A program made the translations under genes and the position numbers. Source: Campylobacterales bacterium (GTDB lineage Bacteria; Campylobacterota; Campylobacteria; Campylobacterales; Arcobacteraceae). Taken from it: a stretch of DNA of 14,954 nt. Of the stretch, positions 1 through 6,900 are shown one piece after another. The notes below the pieces were generated by a model. That model saw nothing but the letters and a program-made list of their open reading frames with translations, made no database searches and was not told the origin of the DNA. Positions within the stretch are counted from its first letter, which is position 1. Each line of letters starts with the position of its first letter. The stretch spans positions 1 through 14,954 of the forward strand of contig JAMOPZ010000136.1 of NCBI GenBank assembly GCA_027064245.1. The letters are read 5' to 3'.

Positions 1-732
1 ATCTTGATTTGATGAAGCTATTTGATAAAATATCCAAGGCTTACCTATAGCCCCTCTTCCTATCATCACACCATTTGCTTTTGTATGATCTAGTACAAAT
101 TTTGCTTTTTCAAGTGATGTTATATCACCATTTGCTATAACAGGTATAGATATATTTTGTTTTATTAATGCTATTGCATCATAATCTACAGGTGCTTTAT
201 ATGCACCTTTTTTTGTTCTACCATGCACTGCTATAAAATCTACACCACAATCCTCAATAGCTTTTGCAATATCTAGTGGAATTTTTTCATCTATTCCTAT
301 TCTTATTTTTGCTGTTGTGTATTGTTTATTTGAGTATTTTTTTATAGTTTTTAGTATAGTTTGTAATTTTGGAAGATCTCCTAAAAGTGATGAACCACTA
401 CCATGATTAAAAACCTTTGGTGCAGGACAACCACAATTTAGATCAATACCATCAATACCGTCAAAATTATTTAATTTTTCTACAGCTTTTTGTACTATAT
501 TTGCATTATTTCCAGCTAATTGTACAAAATATGGTGTTTCATTTGAAGCTTTTTTGATCATATGGTATGTTTTTTCACTGTTGTAAGCTAGTGCATTTGA
601 GCTAATCATCTCACTAACTGTATAATCAACACCAAATTTTTTTACAACTGATCGAAATGGAAGATCAGTATAGCCAGCAAGTGGTGCTAGGGCTATAACT
701 GATTTTGAAAAATCTATAAGAGATTTTGACAT
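1..732 (-). CDS. dus: tRNA-dihydrouridine synthase (DusB-like), 3' end cut by window edge
   Basis: Flavin-dependent reductase that converts uridines of the tRNA D-loop region to dihydrouridine in the cytoplasm. Translating the minus strand gives 244 residues from ATG at 730-732 to the window edge. Visible family signatures are the N-terminal LAPLAGYTD (residues 15-23), the catalytic loop LNCGCPAPKV with the proton-donor cysteine at C102, KIRIG (142-146), the FMN-phosphate region VHGRTKKG (169-176), NGDI (201-204) and GRGAIGKPW (225-233). Family members are about 310-340 residues, so the C-terminal helical tRNA-binding domain lies to the left of the window. The start is only 3 bp after the stop of the upstream membrane-protein gene, so the two are probably co-transcribed and translationally coupled; no strong Shine-Dalgarno sequence is seen. 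Assignment to the Dus family is very secure; the choice of DusB over other Dus subtypes is inferred. Confidence 0.95.
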   Translation of the reverse strand, partial: MSKSLIDFSKSVIALAPLAGYTDLPFRSVVKKFGVDYTVSEMISSNALAYNSEKTYHMIKKASNETPYFVQLAGNNANIVQKAVEKLNNFDGIDGIDLNCGCPAPKVFNHGSGSSLLGDLPKLQTILKTIKKYSNKQYTTAKIRIGIDEKIPLDIAKAIEDCGVDFIAVHGRTKKGAYKAPVDYDAIALIKQNISIPVIANGDITSLEKAKFVLDHTKANGVMIGRGAIGKPWIFYQIASSNQD

Positions 733-735
733 ATA

Positions 736-1755
736 TTACTTAAGGCACAAAGTATCTATATTGTAAGAGTGTTTTCCAGCATCTCTTAAATCTATTAATG
801 CTCTAAATGGAAGATATTCTGTAACAGCACTACCGTTTAAAATCTCTCTTATTTTATCTATTACTTGATATTCAGCTAAAACATAAAGATAAGCTGTTGT
901 ATATCTTTCATCTTTAGATACAATATTTTCATACAATTTAATAAGTTCATCTGGAGATTTAATATCTTTGTAAAGTTGTGCTATCTCTATTAGATCTACA
1001 TTTGTTAATTTTACCTCATCAATAAGCTCAATAATAGTATCATTTGAGATCAATGGTTCACCATCTTGATTTATATCTTTTTTTAGAAGTGCTATTAACA
1101 TATCTTTATCAAAAGTTATCTCTTTGATATGTTTTTTTATTATAGCCATAGGTTTTGACTCTAAAACCTGTTTAAATGCTAGTTTTATTAGCTTCTCATC
1201 ATAACCTGAATCTTTTTTTATAACTTCTAATGCAAAATTACTATCTGATAATACTCTATTTTTTGTATTTTGTACCATAAGAGGATTTTCAGGTGGTAGT
1301 CTTAACTCTTTAGCAGGTATATACTCACCATCTTTTATAGCTATTACTTTTTGAACAATACTATCTATTTGAGCATTTTCTATTTTTACATCACTATCTA
1401 CAGATATATTTAATTGTTGTATAATCTGTGCTAGATCATTTAGATCTGTATTATTTAGTCTTATACCTATTGCCTCTTCGTTTAATAATCTTTTTGATAT
1501 CATACCAATAAGTAAATTACTATCTTTTAATACTGATTTTGTACTAAAATAATTTTTCATACCATAAAACATCATATGTAATACACTAAAAACAAATAAT
1601 ACAATAGCAGGAACTACAACCCAAACTGCAATTGGTAATGCTATTTTAAACCCTTGATATTCCAATGTATAATCAGTTATTTGAAAACTATATACAAAAC
1701 CAGCAGCACCTAATATTAAAATTGTTGCGCCAAATATATATTTTTTTAAACCCAT
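736..1755 (-). CDS. Conserved-looking membrane protein of unknown function, two N-terminal TM helices
   Basis: I do not recognise a characterised family. The 339-residue product has two hydrophobic segments (about residues 7-24 and 41-62) separated by a short polar stretch, then about 275 residues that are charged, rich in Lys/Glu/Asp/Ile and likely helical and cytoplasmic. Near the C-terminus is the segment LPFRALIDLRDAGKHSYNID (residues 314-333), which looks like a conserved signature. No catalytic motif, cysteine pair or nucleotide-binding loop is apparent. The start is supported by AAGGAT about 6 bases upstream of ATG. The gene lies 15 bp after dksA and 3 bp before dus, so it is an internal member of the rlmH-dksA-dus operon. 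That context suggests, without proving, a basic cellular role. It could be a membrane scaffold or a regulator with helical repeats. Confidence 0.85.
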   Translation of the reverse strand: MGLKKYIFGATILILGAAGFVYSFQITDYTLEYQGFKIALPIAVWVVVPAIVLFVFSVLHMMFYGMKNYFSTKSVLKDSNLLIGMISKRLLNEEAIGIRLNNTDLNDLAQIIQQLNISVDSDVKIENAQIDSIVQKVIAIKDGEYIPAKELRLPPENPLMVQNTKNRVLSDSNFALEVIKKDSGYDEKLIKLAFKQVLESKPMAIIKKHIKEITFDKDMLIALLKKDINQDGEPLISNDTIIELIDEVKLTNVDLIEIAQLYKDIKSPDELIKLYENIVSKDERYTTAYLYVLAEYQVIDKIREILNGSAVTEYLPFRALIDLRDAGKHSYNIDTLCLK

Positions 1756-1770
1756 GTTAAATCCTTTTTA

Positions 1771-2124
1771 TTAATTTTTATGTTCGTGAATCTCTCTACA
1801 ATCTGTACAAAACTTTGCAAATGGCTTTGCTTTTAGTCGTCCTACAGCTATAGGTTCATCACACATTTCACAAATACCGTATGTACCCTTTTCTATATTT
1901 TTCAATGCCTCTTTAATCTCTTGCAGCTCCTCTTTTTGCTTATTTATTAAAATATTTGTAGTAAAACTATCACTACTAGCCTCTGCATAATCTAATTCAT
2001 CTTTACAATCACAATTACTAAGTTGAGATATACTTTGTGCATTATCATTAATAGTATTTTGTAATATCTCTTGTCTATCCAATAAAATCTGTTTTAATTC
2101 CTGGATTCTTTTCTTTGAAGCCAC
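1771..2124 (-). CDS. dksA: DksA/TraR-family zinc-finger transcription regulator
   Basis: Small coiled-coil protein that inserts into the secondary channel of RNA polymerase and, with ppGpp in many bacteria, tunes rRNA and amino-acid promoters. The C-terminal zinc finger is intact (C85, C88, C106, C109; CEMC...CTDC), followed by a short helix. The coiled-coil tip DELDYA aligns with the E. coli DksA tip DPVDRA, keeping both acidic residues (here D42 and D45) and the alanine (A47). I place the start at GTG 2122-2124: AAGGGA lies 5 bases upstream of it, whereas the ATG five codons earlier (2137-2139) has no ribosome-binding sequence. This gives 117 residues instead of 122. Two extra cysteines (C38, C40) sit just before the tip. 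The gene lies between rlmH (gap about 50 bp from this start) and the unknown membrane protein (15 bp). Confidence 0.93.
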   Translation of the reverse strand: MASKKRIQELKQILLDRQEILQNTINDNAQSISQLSNCDCKDELDYAEASSDSFTTNILINKQKEELQEIKEALKNIEKGTYGICEMCDEPIAVGRLKAKPFAKFCTDCREIHEHKN

Positions 2125-2129
2125 ATTTT

Positions 2130-2135
2130 TCCCTT
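2130..2135 (-). promoter_or_regulatory. Ribosome-binding site that decides the dksA start
   Basis: On the minus strand AAGGGA ends 5 bases before a GTG codon at 2122-2124. It lies inside the first codons of the longer reading from ATG 2137-2139, so that ATG cannot use it. The sequence upstream of that ATG (GTAAATATTTTAA) has no purine-rich element. This favours initiation at the GTG. Confidence 0.6.
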
Positions 2136-2177
2136 GCATTTAAAATATTTACATAATTCTATCTAAAAAAAGATAAA

Positions 2178-2636
2178 TTATTTATGATACGGATGATTAT
2201 TTACAATACAAAGTGCTCTAAAGATCTGTTCACATAGTACAATATTGGCTATTTTATGGGCCATAGTAAGATCACTTAAAGATATAATTTGATCACATTT
2301 ATCTAAAAATTCTTTATTAAAACCATATGCACCACCTATATAAAAGTTAATAATATTTTTATTTTCAATCAATCTACTAAATGCAAAACTATCCATTTTT
2401 TTTCCTAATACATCTAATGCTATATTATAACCTATACTTAATTTTGGTACAAAAATATCATTGTATGATTTTTGGGCTTCTAGCTTACTTATGGTTTGAG
2501 CTTTTGCTATTTGTTTGTTAAATAAACTATGCACTTCTACATTAGCATATTTTTTTGACATCTTTATAAAATCATTAATAATAGGTTCAAAACTATCATT
2601 TGATTTTTTAACAATTTGATAAATATTTATTTTCAT
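2178..2636 (-). CDS. rlmH: 23S rRNA (pseudouridine-1915-N3)-methyltransferase RlmH
   Basis: SPOUT-class methyltransferase that methylates N3 of pseudouridine 1915 in helix 69 of 23S rRNA on assembled 70S ribosomes, using S-adenosylmethionine. The 152-residue length matches the family (about 155). The trefoil-knot SAM site shows as FYIGGAYG (98-105) and SLSDLT (119-124) followed by H127, and the family C-terminus is present as EQIFRA (136-141) and PYHK at the very end (149-152). A proline that usually precedes the histidine in the SLSxLTxPH motif is alanine here (A126). The start has AAGG about 6 bases upstream, and a perfect TATAAT lies about 26 bp before the start codon. It is the first gene of the minus-strand operon continuing into dksA (38 bp to its possible upstream ATG). 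It diverges from the riboflavin gene. Confidence 0.95.
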   Translation of the reverse strand: MKINIYQIVKKSNDSFEPIINDFIKMSKKYANVEVHSLFNKQIAKAQTISKLEAQKSYNDIFVPKLSIGYNIALDVLGKKMDSFAFSRLIENKNIINFYIGGAYGFNKEFLDKCDQIISLSDLTMAHKIANIVLCEQIFRALCIVNNHPYHK

Positions 2637-2660
2637 AATTTACCTTAATAATTTTTTTGC

Positions 2661-2666
2661 TATTAT
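2661..2666 (+). promoter_or_regulatory. -10 element (TATTAT, extended) for the ribFD fusion gene
   Basis: TGCTATTAT at 2658-2666 fits an extended -10 (TGn + TATTAT). A start near 2673 would leave about 22 nt of leader containing AAGGGG and the proposed ATT start at 2695. The element overlaps the oppositely directed TATAAT of rlmH almost base for base. Confidence 0.4.
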
Positions 2667-2667
2667 A
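2662..2667 (-). promoter_or_regulatory. -10 element for the rlmH-dksA-dus operon
   Basis: A perfect TATAAT on the minus strand, preceded by TTTTTTTGG. The predicted transcription start near 2655 gives a leader of about 19 nt containing the AAGG ribosome-binding site of rlmH. No -35 at the usual distance is convincing; Campylobacterota promoters often lack one and carry T-rich upstream tracts instead. Confidence 0.55.
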
Positions 2668-2682
2668 CCAAAAAAAGTTTTC

Positions 2683-2688
2683 AAGGGG
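2683..2688 (+). promoter_or_regulatory. Shine-Dalgarno sequence supporting an ATT start for ribFD
   Basis: AAGGGG pairs well with the 16S rRNA tail (one G-U pair) and ends 6 bases before ATT at 2695-2697. Between the in-frame stop TAA at 2620-2622 and ATG at 2740 there is no in-frame ATG, GTG or TTG. This is the only good ribosome-binding sequence in the region. Confidence 0.55.
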
Positions 2689-2694
2689 TATCTT

Positions 2695-4512
2695 ATTAAA
2701 AAACATATAACTTCTATTGCTATTGGTGGTTTTGATGGTATGCATCTAGCTCATCAAAAACTTTTTTCACTATTATCTTACAATACAAGTGCTATTGTAG
2801 TAATACAATCAAATAAGGAGTGTTTAACTCCCTCATTATATAGATCAGAACATACATCTTTGGCTATATTTTTTTATAAACTTCAAGATATCAAATCTTT
2901 AAATGCAAAAGAGTTTTTAAAATTACTTTATAAAGATTTTCCAAATCTAAATACTATAGTTGTAGGGTATGATTTTCACTTTGGATATAAAGCTCATGCC
3001 TCTAGTTATGATCTAAAAGATCTTTTTGGTGGAAAAGTCAAAATTGTAGATCAATTTTTTTATAAAAATATATCTATACACTCATCAAAAATAAGAGAGT
3101 TACTACAAAATGGAGATATAACTTATGCAAATAAATTATTAGGATATCATTATAAAATTGTAGGTTCTTCTATAAAAGGTCAAGGATTAGGTAGTAAAAC
3201 ATTTGTAGCTACTATAAATTTAACTGTAGATAAATTTTTATTACCAAAAAATGGTATATATGCTACAAAAACTACAATAAATAATATATCGTATTATAGT
3301 GTTAGTTTTTTGGGACATAGGCAAACAACAGATAACAAATATGCAATAGAAACACATATTATAGAACCATTTAATAAACAGCTAAAAAATAATACAACAG
3401 TAACTATAGAGTTTTTTAATAGAATAAGAGATAATATAAAATTCCAAGATTTTAATAGTTTAAAAAAACAGATATTAAATGATATAGAAAAAAGCAAATA
3501 TTTTTTTAATACTACTATTCATGAACAATATTTAGATTTAGCTATTACAAAAGCATGGACTTATGAACTTCTTACATATCCAAATCCTGCAGTAGGAGCT
3601 GTAATAGTTGAAAATGATAAAATATTAAGTGTTGAAGCACATAAAAAAAGTGGCAAACCACATGCTGAAGTTTTGGCTTTAAAAGAGGCATATATAAAAA
3701 AATATCCTAATTCAATATTGAAAACTATTGTTTCATCACAAGATATACATAGTTATTTAATAAAAAATCATAATGATTGTTTTAAAAATTGTACAATTTA
3801 TGTGACACTAGAACCTTGCAATCATATAGGCAAAACACCATCTTGTGCTATGCTTTTAAGATCAGTTGGTATAAAAAAAGTTTATATAGGTGTAAAAGAC
3901 CCAAATAGATTAGCCGCAGGAGGGATAGATACTTTAAAAAAGAGTAATATTGTAACTATATTATTAAACTCTAAAAAAGCTCAAAAACTTTTGGATCCAT
4001 TTATAAAATGGCAAAAAAATCAATTTATCTTTTTTAAATTAGCTATAAAAGAGGATGGATCTCATACAAATGGATATATAACTACAAAGCAAAGTTTAAA
4101 ATGGGTTCATAAAATAAGAACAAAAATAGATCTTTTAGTTATTGGTGGTCAAACAGTAAGAATAGATAGACCTACACTAGATAGTAGATTTATAGATACC
4201 AATAAAGCCCCTAATATATGTATCTATTCAAAAAATAAAAATTTTGACAAAACTATACCTCTTTTTAATATACCAAATAGAGATCTATGTATTAGTGATA
4301 ATTTAGATATATTAAAAGATAAAAATTTTATTATGATAGAGGGTGGTTATAATTTATATAGATCATTAAAAAATAAAATAGATTATTTAGTACTTTTTGT
4401 ATCTTCAAAAGATAAAACTAAAAATAAAATAGATATCGAAAAAACTTTTGGACTAAAAATTGTATTTTCATATGCTATAAATCAATATGATACAATAATA
4501 TTTTTAGATTAA
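2695..4512 (+). CDS. ribFD: RibF-RibD fusion: riboflavin kinase/FAD synthetase + deaminase/reductase; probable ATT start
   Basis: One 605-residue chain (numbered from ATT 2695) joins two riboflavin enzymes. Residues 1 to about 265 are RibF. The adenylyltransferase part has GGFDGMHLAH (11-20; HxAH in place of HxGH), VVGYDFHFG (89-97) and SSKIRE (130-135). The kinase part has GQGLG (162-166), the T173-x-N175 pair of the PTAN motif and the catalytic-type E219 (IETHI). Residues from about 275 are RibD. Its deaminase keeps the zinc/catalytic set H323-A-E325, C375 and C384 (HAE; PCNHIGKTPSC), and its reductase (about 445-605) has GGQTVRIDRPTLDSR and IEGGYNL. The junction is continuous, with no stop codon and no start codon able to launch a separate RibD. 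ATG at 2740 would delete the first beta strand and the GGFDG loop, so translation must begin upstream. Substrates are riboflavin/FMN with ATP, and the pyrimidine deaminase and reductase intermediates of riboflavin synthesis. An insert of about 30 residues lies between HAE and the zinc cysteines. Confidence 0.88.
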   Translation: MKKHITSIAIGGFDGMHLAHQKLFSLLSYNTSAIVVIQSNKECLTPSLYRSEHTSLAIFFYKLQDIKSLNAKEFLKLLYKDFPNLNTIVVGYDFHFGYKAHASSYDLKDLFGGKVKIVDQFFYKNISIHSSKIRELLQNGDITYANKLLGYHYKIVGSSIKGQGLGSKTFVATINLTVDKFLLPKNGIYATKTTINNISYYSVSFLGHRQTTDNKYAIETHIIEPFNKQLKNNTTVTIEFFNRIRDNIKFQDFNSLKKQILNDIEKSKYFFNTTIHEQYLDLAITKAWTYELLTYPNPAVGAVIVENDKILSVEAHKKSGKPHAEVLALKEAYIKKYPNSILKTIVSSQDIHSYLIKNHNDCFKNCTIYVTLEPCNHIGKTPSCAMLLRSVGIKKVYIGVKDPNRLAAGGIDTLKKSNIVTILLNSKKAQKLLDPFIKWQKNQFIFFKLAIKEDGSHTNGYITTKQSLKWVHKIRTKIDLLVIGGQTVRIDRPTLDSRFIDTNKAPNICIYSKNKNFDKTIPLFNIPNRDLCISDNLDILKDKNFIMIEGGYNLYRSLKNKIDYLVLFVSSKDKTKNKIDIEKTFGLKIVFSYAINQYDTIIFLD

Positions 4513-4525
4513 TAGCTTTTTAAGT

Positions 4526-4540
4526 TGATAATGGTTATCA
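4526..4540 (+). promoter_or_regulatory. Fur box with embedded -10 upstream of feoAB
   Basis: TGATAATGGTTATCA is a palindrome with 6-bp arms (TGATAA / TTATCA) and matches the Fur 7-1-7 consensus TGATAATnATTATCA at all defined positions but one. GATAAT at 4527-4532 could serve as the -10, giving transcription from about 4539 and a leader of about 30 nt to feoA. Fur-Fe2+ bound here would block RNA polymerase. The site spans the end of the ribFD intergenic gap, so feoAB probably has its own iron-repressed promoter. Confidence 0.75.
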
Positions 4541-4569
4541 TTTCTAAAATTAAACAACAAGGGATATTT

Positions 4570-4794
4570 ATGAAACTATCAGATTTAGATATAAATCAAA
4601 AAGCAATAATTAAAAAAATAGATTGCAATGATGAATTAAAACAAAGATTTTACTCATTTGGTATCATAAAAGGTACCGAGATCTTTGTAGAAGCTATAAG
4701 TATGGCAAAAAATACAATTGAGATAAATATAGAAGATACCTCTATAGGAATTAGAGTTGAAGAAGCAAAAACTATTGAAGTAGAGGTACTATAA
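4570..4794 (+). CDS. feoA: FeoA-type ferrous iron transport accessory protein
   Basis: A 74-residue SH3-like FeoA protein, thought to bind the cytoplasmic face of the FeoB transporter and to be needed for Fe2+ uptake. The pattern MKLSDLDINQKAIIKKI, then LKQRFYSFGIIKGTEI, and a terminal IRVEEAKTIEVEVL is the classic FeoA fold (the family 'L..LGI..G..i' turn is represented by YSFGIIKGTEI at about residues 28-38). The start at ATG 4570 is chosen because AAGGGA lies about 5 bases before it. Reading from an upstream TTG (4525) would start inside the Fur box and add 15 atypical residues. Its stop overlaps the feoB start in TAATG, so translation of the pair is probably coupled. Iron repression through Fur is expected from the operator. 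Confidence 0.9.
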   Translation: MKLSDLDINQKAIIKKIDCNDELKQRFYSFGIIKGTEIFVEAISMAKNTIEINIEDTSIGIRVEEAKTIEVEVL

Positions 4795-6836
4795 TGAAAC
4801 CTATGAGAATAGCACTTGCTGGTCAACCAAATGTAGGAAAATCTTCACTTATAAATGCCATGAGTAAACATGCTAACCTAAAAGTTGGTAATTTTAGTGG
4901 TGTTACTGTTGAACATACTCAAATATGCTTTGAGCATCATTGTCATAAAATAGAGATGATAGATCTTCCTGGAACCTACTCTATAAATGGTTTTTCTCAA
5001 GAGGAAAAAGTAGCCAAAAATTATCTTTTAAATGAAGATTATGATGTAATACTAAATGTTATAGATTCTACTCACTTAACTAGAAATTTACTTTTAACTT
5101 TAGAGCTACAAAACTTAAATAAAAAGATGGTAATAGCTCTAAATATGTATGATGAAGCTAAAAAAGAGGGTATCAATATAGATATAGCTCAAATAGAAGC
5201 AATTACTGGTATTCCTACAGTTGCTGTTAGTGCTACAACAAAAGATGGTATCGATAAACTACTTGATACAGTACATGATGTTTATGATAGTGAAAAAAGA
5301 TTAAAATCAAAAATTAGCTATAGTGATGCAATAGAGGAGGCTATCTTTGAGGTAAAAAACTTTCTTGATGAAAAAAATTATAATTATAAAGATTTAGATA
5401 CAAGAGAGATGGCTATAAAACTTATTGTAGAAGATAAAGAGTTTTTTAAAGCACTTCATGATCAACCTATTTTTATGGAACTTCAACCACTACTTGTAAA
5501 AAATATGAACAATATCTATAACTATTATGAAACAAAAGATATAACTGAAATTCAAGCACAAGAGTATAACTCAATAGCAAGAGGTATAAGAGCCGAAACT
5601 GTAAAAAGAGATGATAAAAAACCACCTAAAAAATTAACTAAAAAAATAGATGATATTTTAATAAACAAATATGCAGGAATTCCTATATTTTTATTTTTTA
5701 TGTGGGGACTATTTCAACTTACATTTACTTTAGGTGCAATACCTATGGATACTATAGATGCTTCATTTAGTTGGCTAGGTAAAGTAATTGGAGAAAATAT
5801 AGCAAATGATGATTTTAGATCACTTATTGTTGATGGTATTATTAGTGGGGTTGGTGCTGTTGTGCTATTTTTACCAAATATTATTATACTTTATATTGGT
5901 ATTGCACTACTTGAGACCACTGGTTATATGAGTAGGGTTGCATTTTTGTTAGATGGATTTTTTCATAAATTTGGACTTCATGGAAAAAGTTTTATACCAC
6001 TTGTAACTGGTTTTGGATGTACAGTACCTGCTTATATGGCTACAAGAACACTAAAAAATGAGAAAGATAGACTTATTACTTTATATATTTTAGGATTTAT
6101 GAGTTGTGGGGCAAGGCTGCCTATATATGTACTTTTTGCTGGAGCATTTTTTAGTGCAGATCAAGCTGGAAATGTGATATTTTATATCTATATAGCAGGT
6201 GCTTTGTTTGGTTTGGTTATGGCAAAAATATTAAGACTTACTGCATTTAAAGGTTCTGATGAACCATTTGTTATGGAGATGCCAAAATATAGAGTACCAA
6301 CTTTAAAATTACTTTGGTTTATAGTATCAAAAGAGGCATATATGTATCTTAAAAAAGCTGGTACTTTTATACTAGCAGCTACTATTTTAATATGGTTTGC
6401 TTCAAATTATCCAAAGTCTAATAATCCATCTCCTAAAGCACAATTAGAACAAAGCTATCTTGGAGAAATTGGAAAATCTACTCAATTTTTATTTGATCCT
6501 ATTGGATTTGACTGGAGACAAACAGTAGCACTTGAAACTGGACTTGCTGCAAAAGAGGTGGTAGTTGCAACTTTAGGAATACTATACAATGCAGGTGAAG
6601 ATCTTGATGAAACAAGTGATAAACTTCTAAAAGAGATAAAAGCTCAAATACCATTTGCTTCGGCTATATCATTTATAGTATTTGTTATGATTTATCTTCC
6701 TTGTTTTGCTGCTAGTATGGTATTTGTAAAAGAAGCTGGTGGATACCATCATCTTGTATATCTATTTATATTTACTACTGTTGTAGCTTGGATTATGAGT
6801 TTTATAGCTTATAATATTACACTGAGTATTACTTAA
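4794..6836 (+). CDS. feoB: Ferrous iron transporter FeoB
   Basis: Inner-membrane Fe2+ transporter with a cytosolic GTPase domain, 680 residues. The G motifs are G1 GQPNVGKS (10-17), G2 threonine T38 in SGVTV, G3 DLPG (57-60), G4 NMYD (117-120) and G5-like VSA (145-147). A helical linker follows, then the membrane domain from about residue 295 with the Gate motifs: G406-F-G-C409-T-V-P412 with the downstream MATR, and P636-C637 in the second Gate. The stretch GFDWRQTVALETG...AAKEVVV is also typical of FeoB. The protein is shorter than E. coli FeoB (773) and ends soon after the last hydrophobic segment, without a cysteine-rich tail. GAGG precedes the ATG inside feoA. Between switch I and G3 there is an unusual HHCH (48-51). 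A hairpin terminator follows at once, so feoAB forms a two-gene unit. Confidence 0.97.
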   Translation: MKPMRIALAGQPNVGKSSLINAMSKHANLKVGNFSGVTVEHTQICFEHHCHKIEMIDLPGTYSINGFSQEEKVAKNYLLNEDYDVILNVIDSTHLTRNLLLTLELQNLNKKMVIALNMYDEAKKEGINIDIAQIEAITGIPTVAVSATTKDGIDKLLDTVHDVYDSEKRLKSKISYSDAIEEAIFEVKNFLDEKNYNYKDLDTREMAIKLIVEDKEFFKALHDQPIFMELQPLLVKNMNNIYNYYETKDITEIQAQEYNSIARGIRAETVKRDDKKPPKKLTKKIDDILINKYAGIPIFLFFMWGLFQLTFTLGAIPMDTIDASFSWLGKVIGENIANDDFRSLIVDGIISGVGAVVLFLPNIIILYIGIALLETTGYMSRVAFLLDGFFHKFGLHGKSFIPLVTGFGCTVPAYMATRTLKNEKDRLITLYILGFMSCGARLPIYVLFAGAFFSADQAGNVIFYIYIAGALFGLVMAKILRLTAFKGSDEPFVMEMPKYRVPTLKLLWFIVSKEAYMYLKKAGTFILAATILIWFASNYPKSNNPSPKAQLEQSYLGEIGKSTQFLFDPIGFDWRQTVALETGLAAKEVVVATLGILYNAGEDLDETSDKLLKEIKAQIPFASAISFIVFVMIYLPCFAASMVFVKEAGGYHHLVYLFIFTTVVAWIMSFIAYNITLSIT

Positions 6837-6855
6837 AATATCTTTTTAACACATT

Positions 6856-6900
6856 TTGATAAATCAAAAGGTTTTTGATTTATCAATTTATTTTTGTTTT
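6856..6900 (+). terminator. Rho-independent terminator of feoAB
   Basis: A perfect 14-bp inverted repeat (6856-6869 with 6873-6886, loop GGT) is followed by TTTATTTTTGTTTT. It starts 20 bp after the feoB stop. Its T-tract runs into the 3' end of the convergent nuclease gene (stop codon at 6888-6890). On the minus strand the sequence after the stem is not T-rich, so it is a better terminator for the plus strand, though the stem could also stabilise the minus-strand transcript. Confidence 0.85.

Noticed and set aside
2637..2694. FMN riboswitch ahead of the riboflavin gene
   Set aside because: The 58-bp gap is far too short for the conserved RFN element and shows none of its conserved stems.
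3294..3497. Minus-strand open frame of 67 codons within ribFD
   Set aside because: It lies wholly antisense to the conserved RibF kinase domain, is low-complexity hydrophobic, and has no family resemblance.
4525..4569. Longer feoA from a TTG at 4525
   Set aside because: The start would lie in the Fur box and add residues absent from FeoA proteins; the ATG at 4570 has a proper ribosome-binding site.
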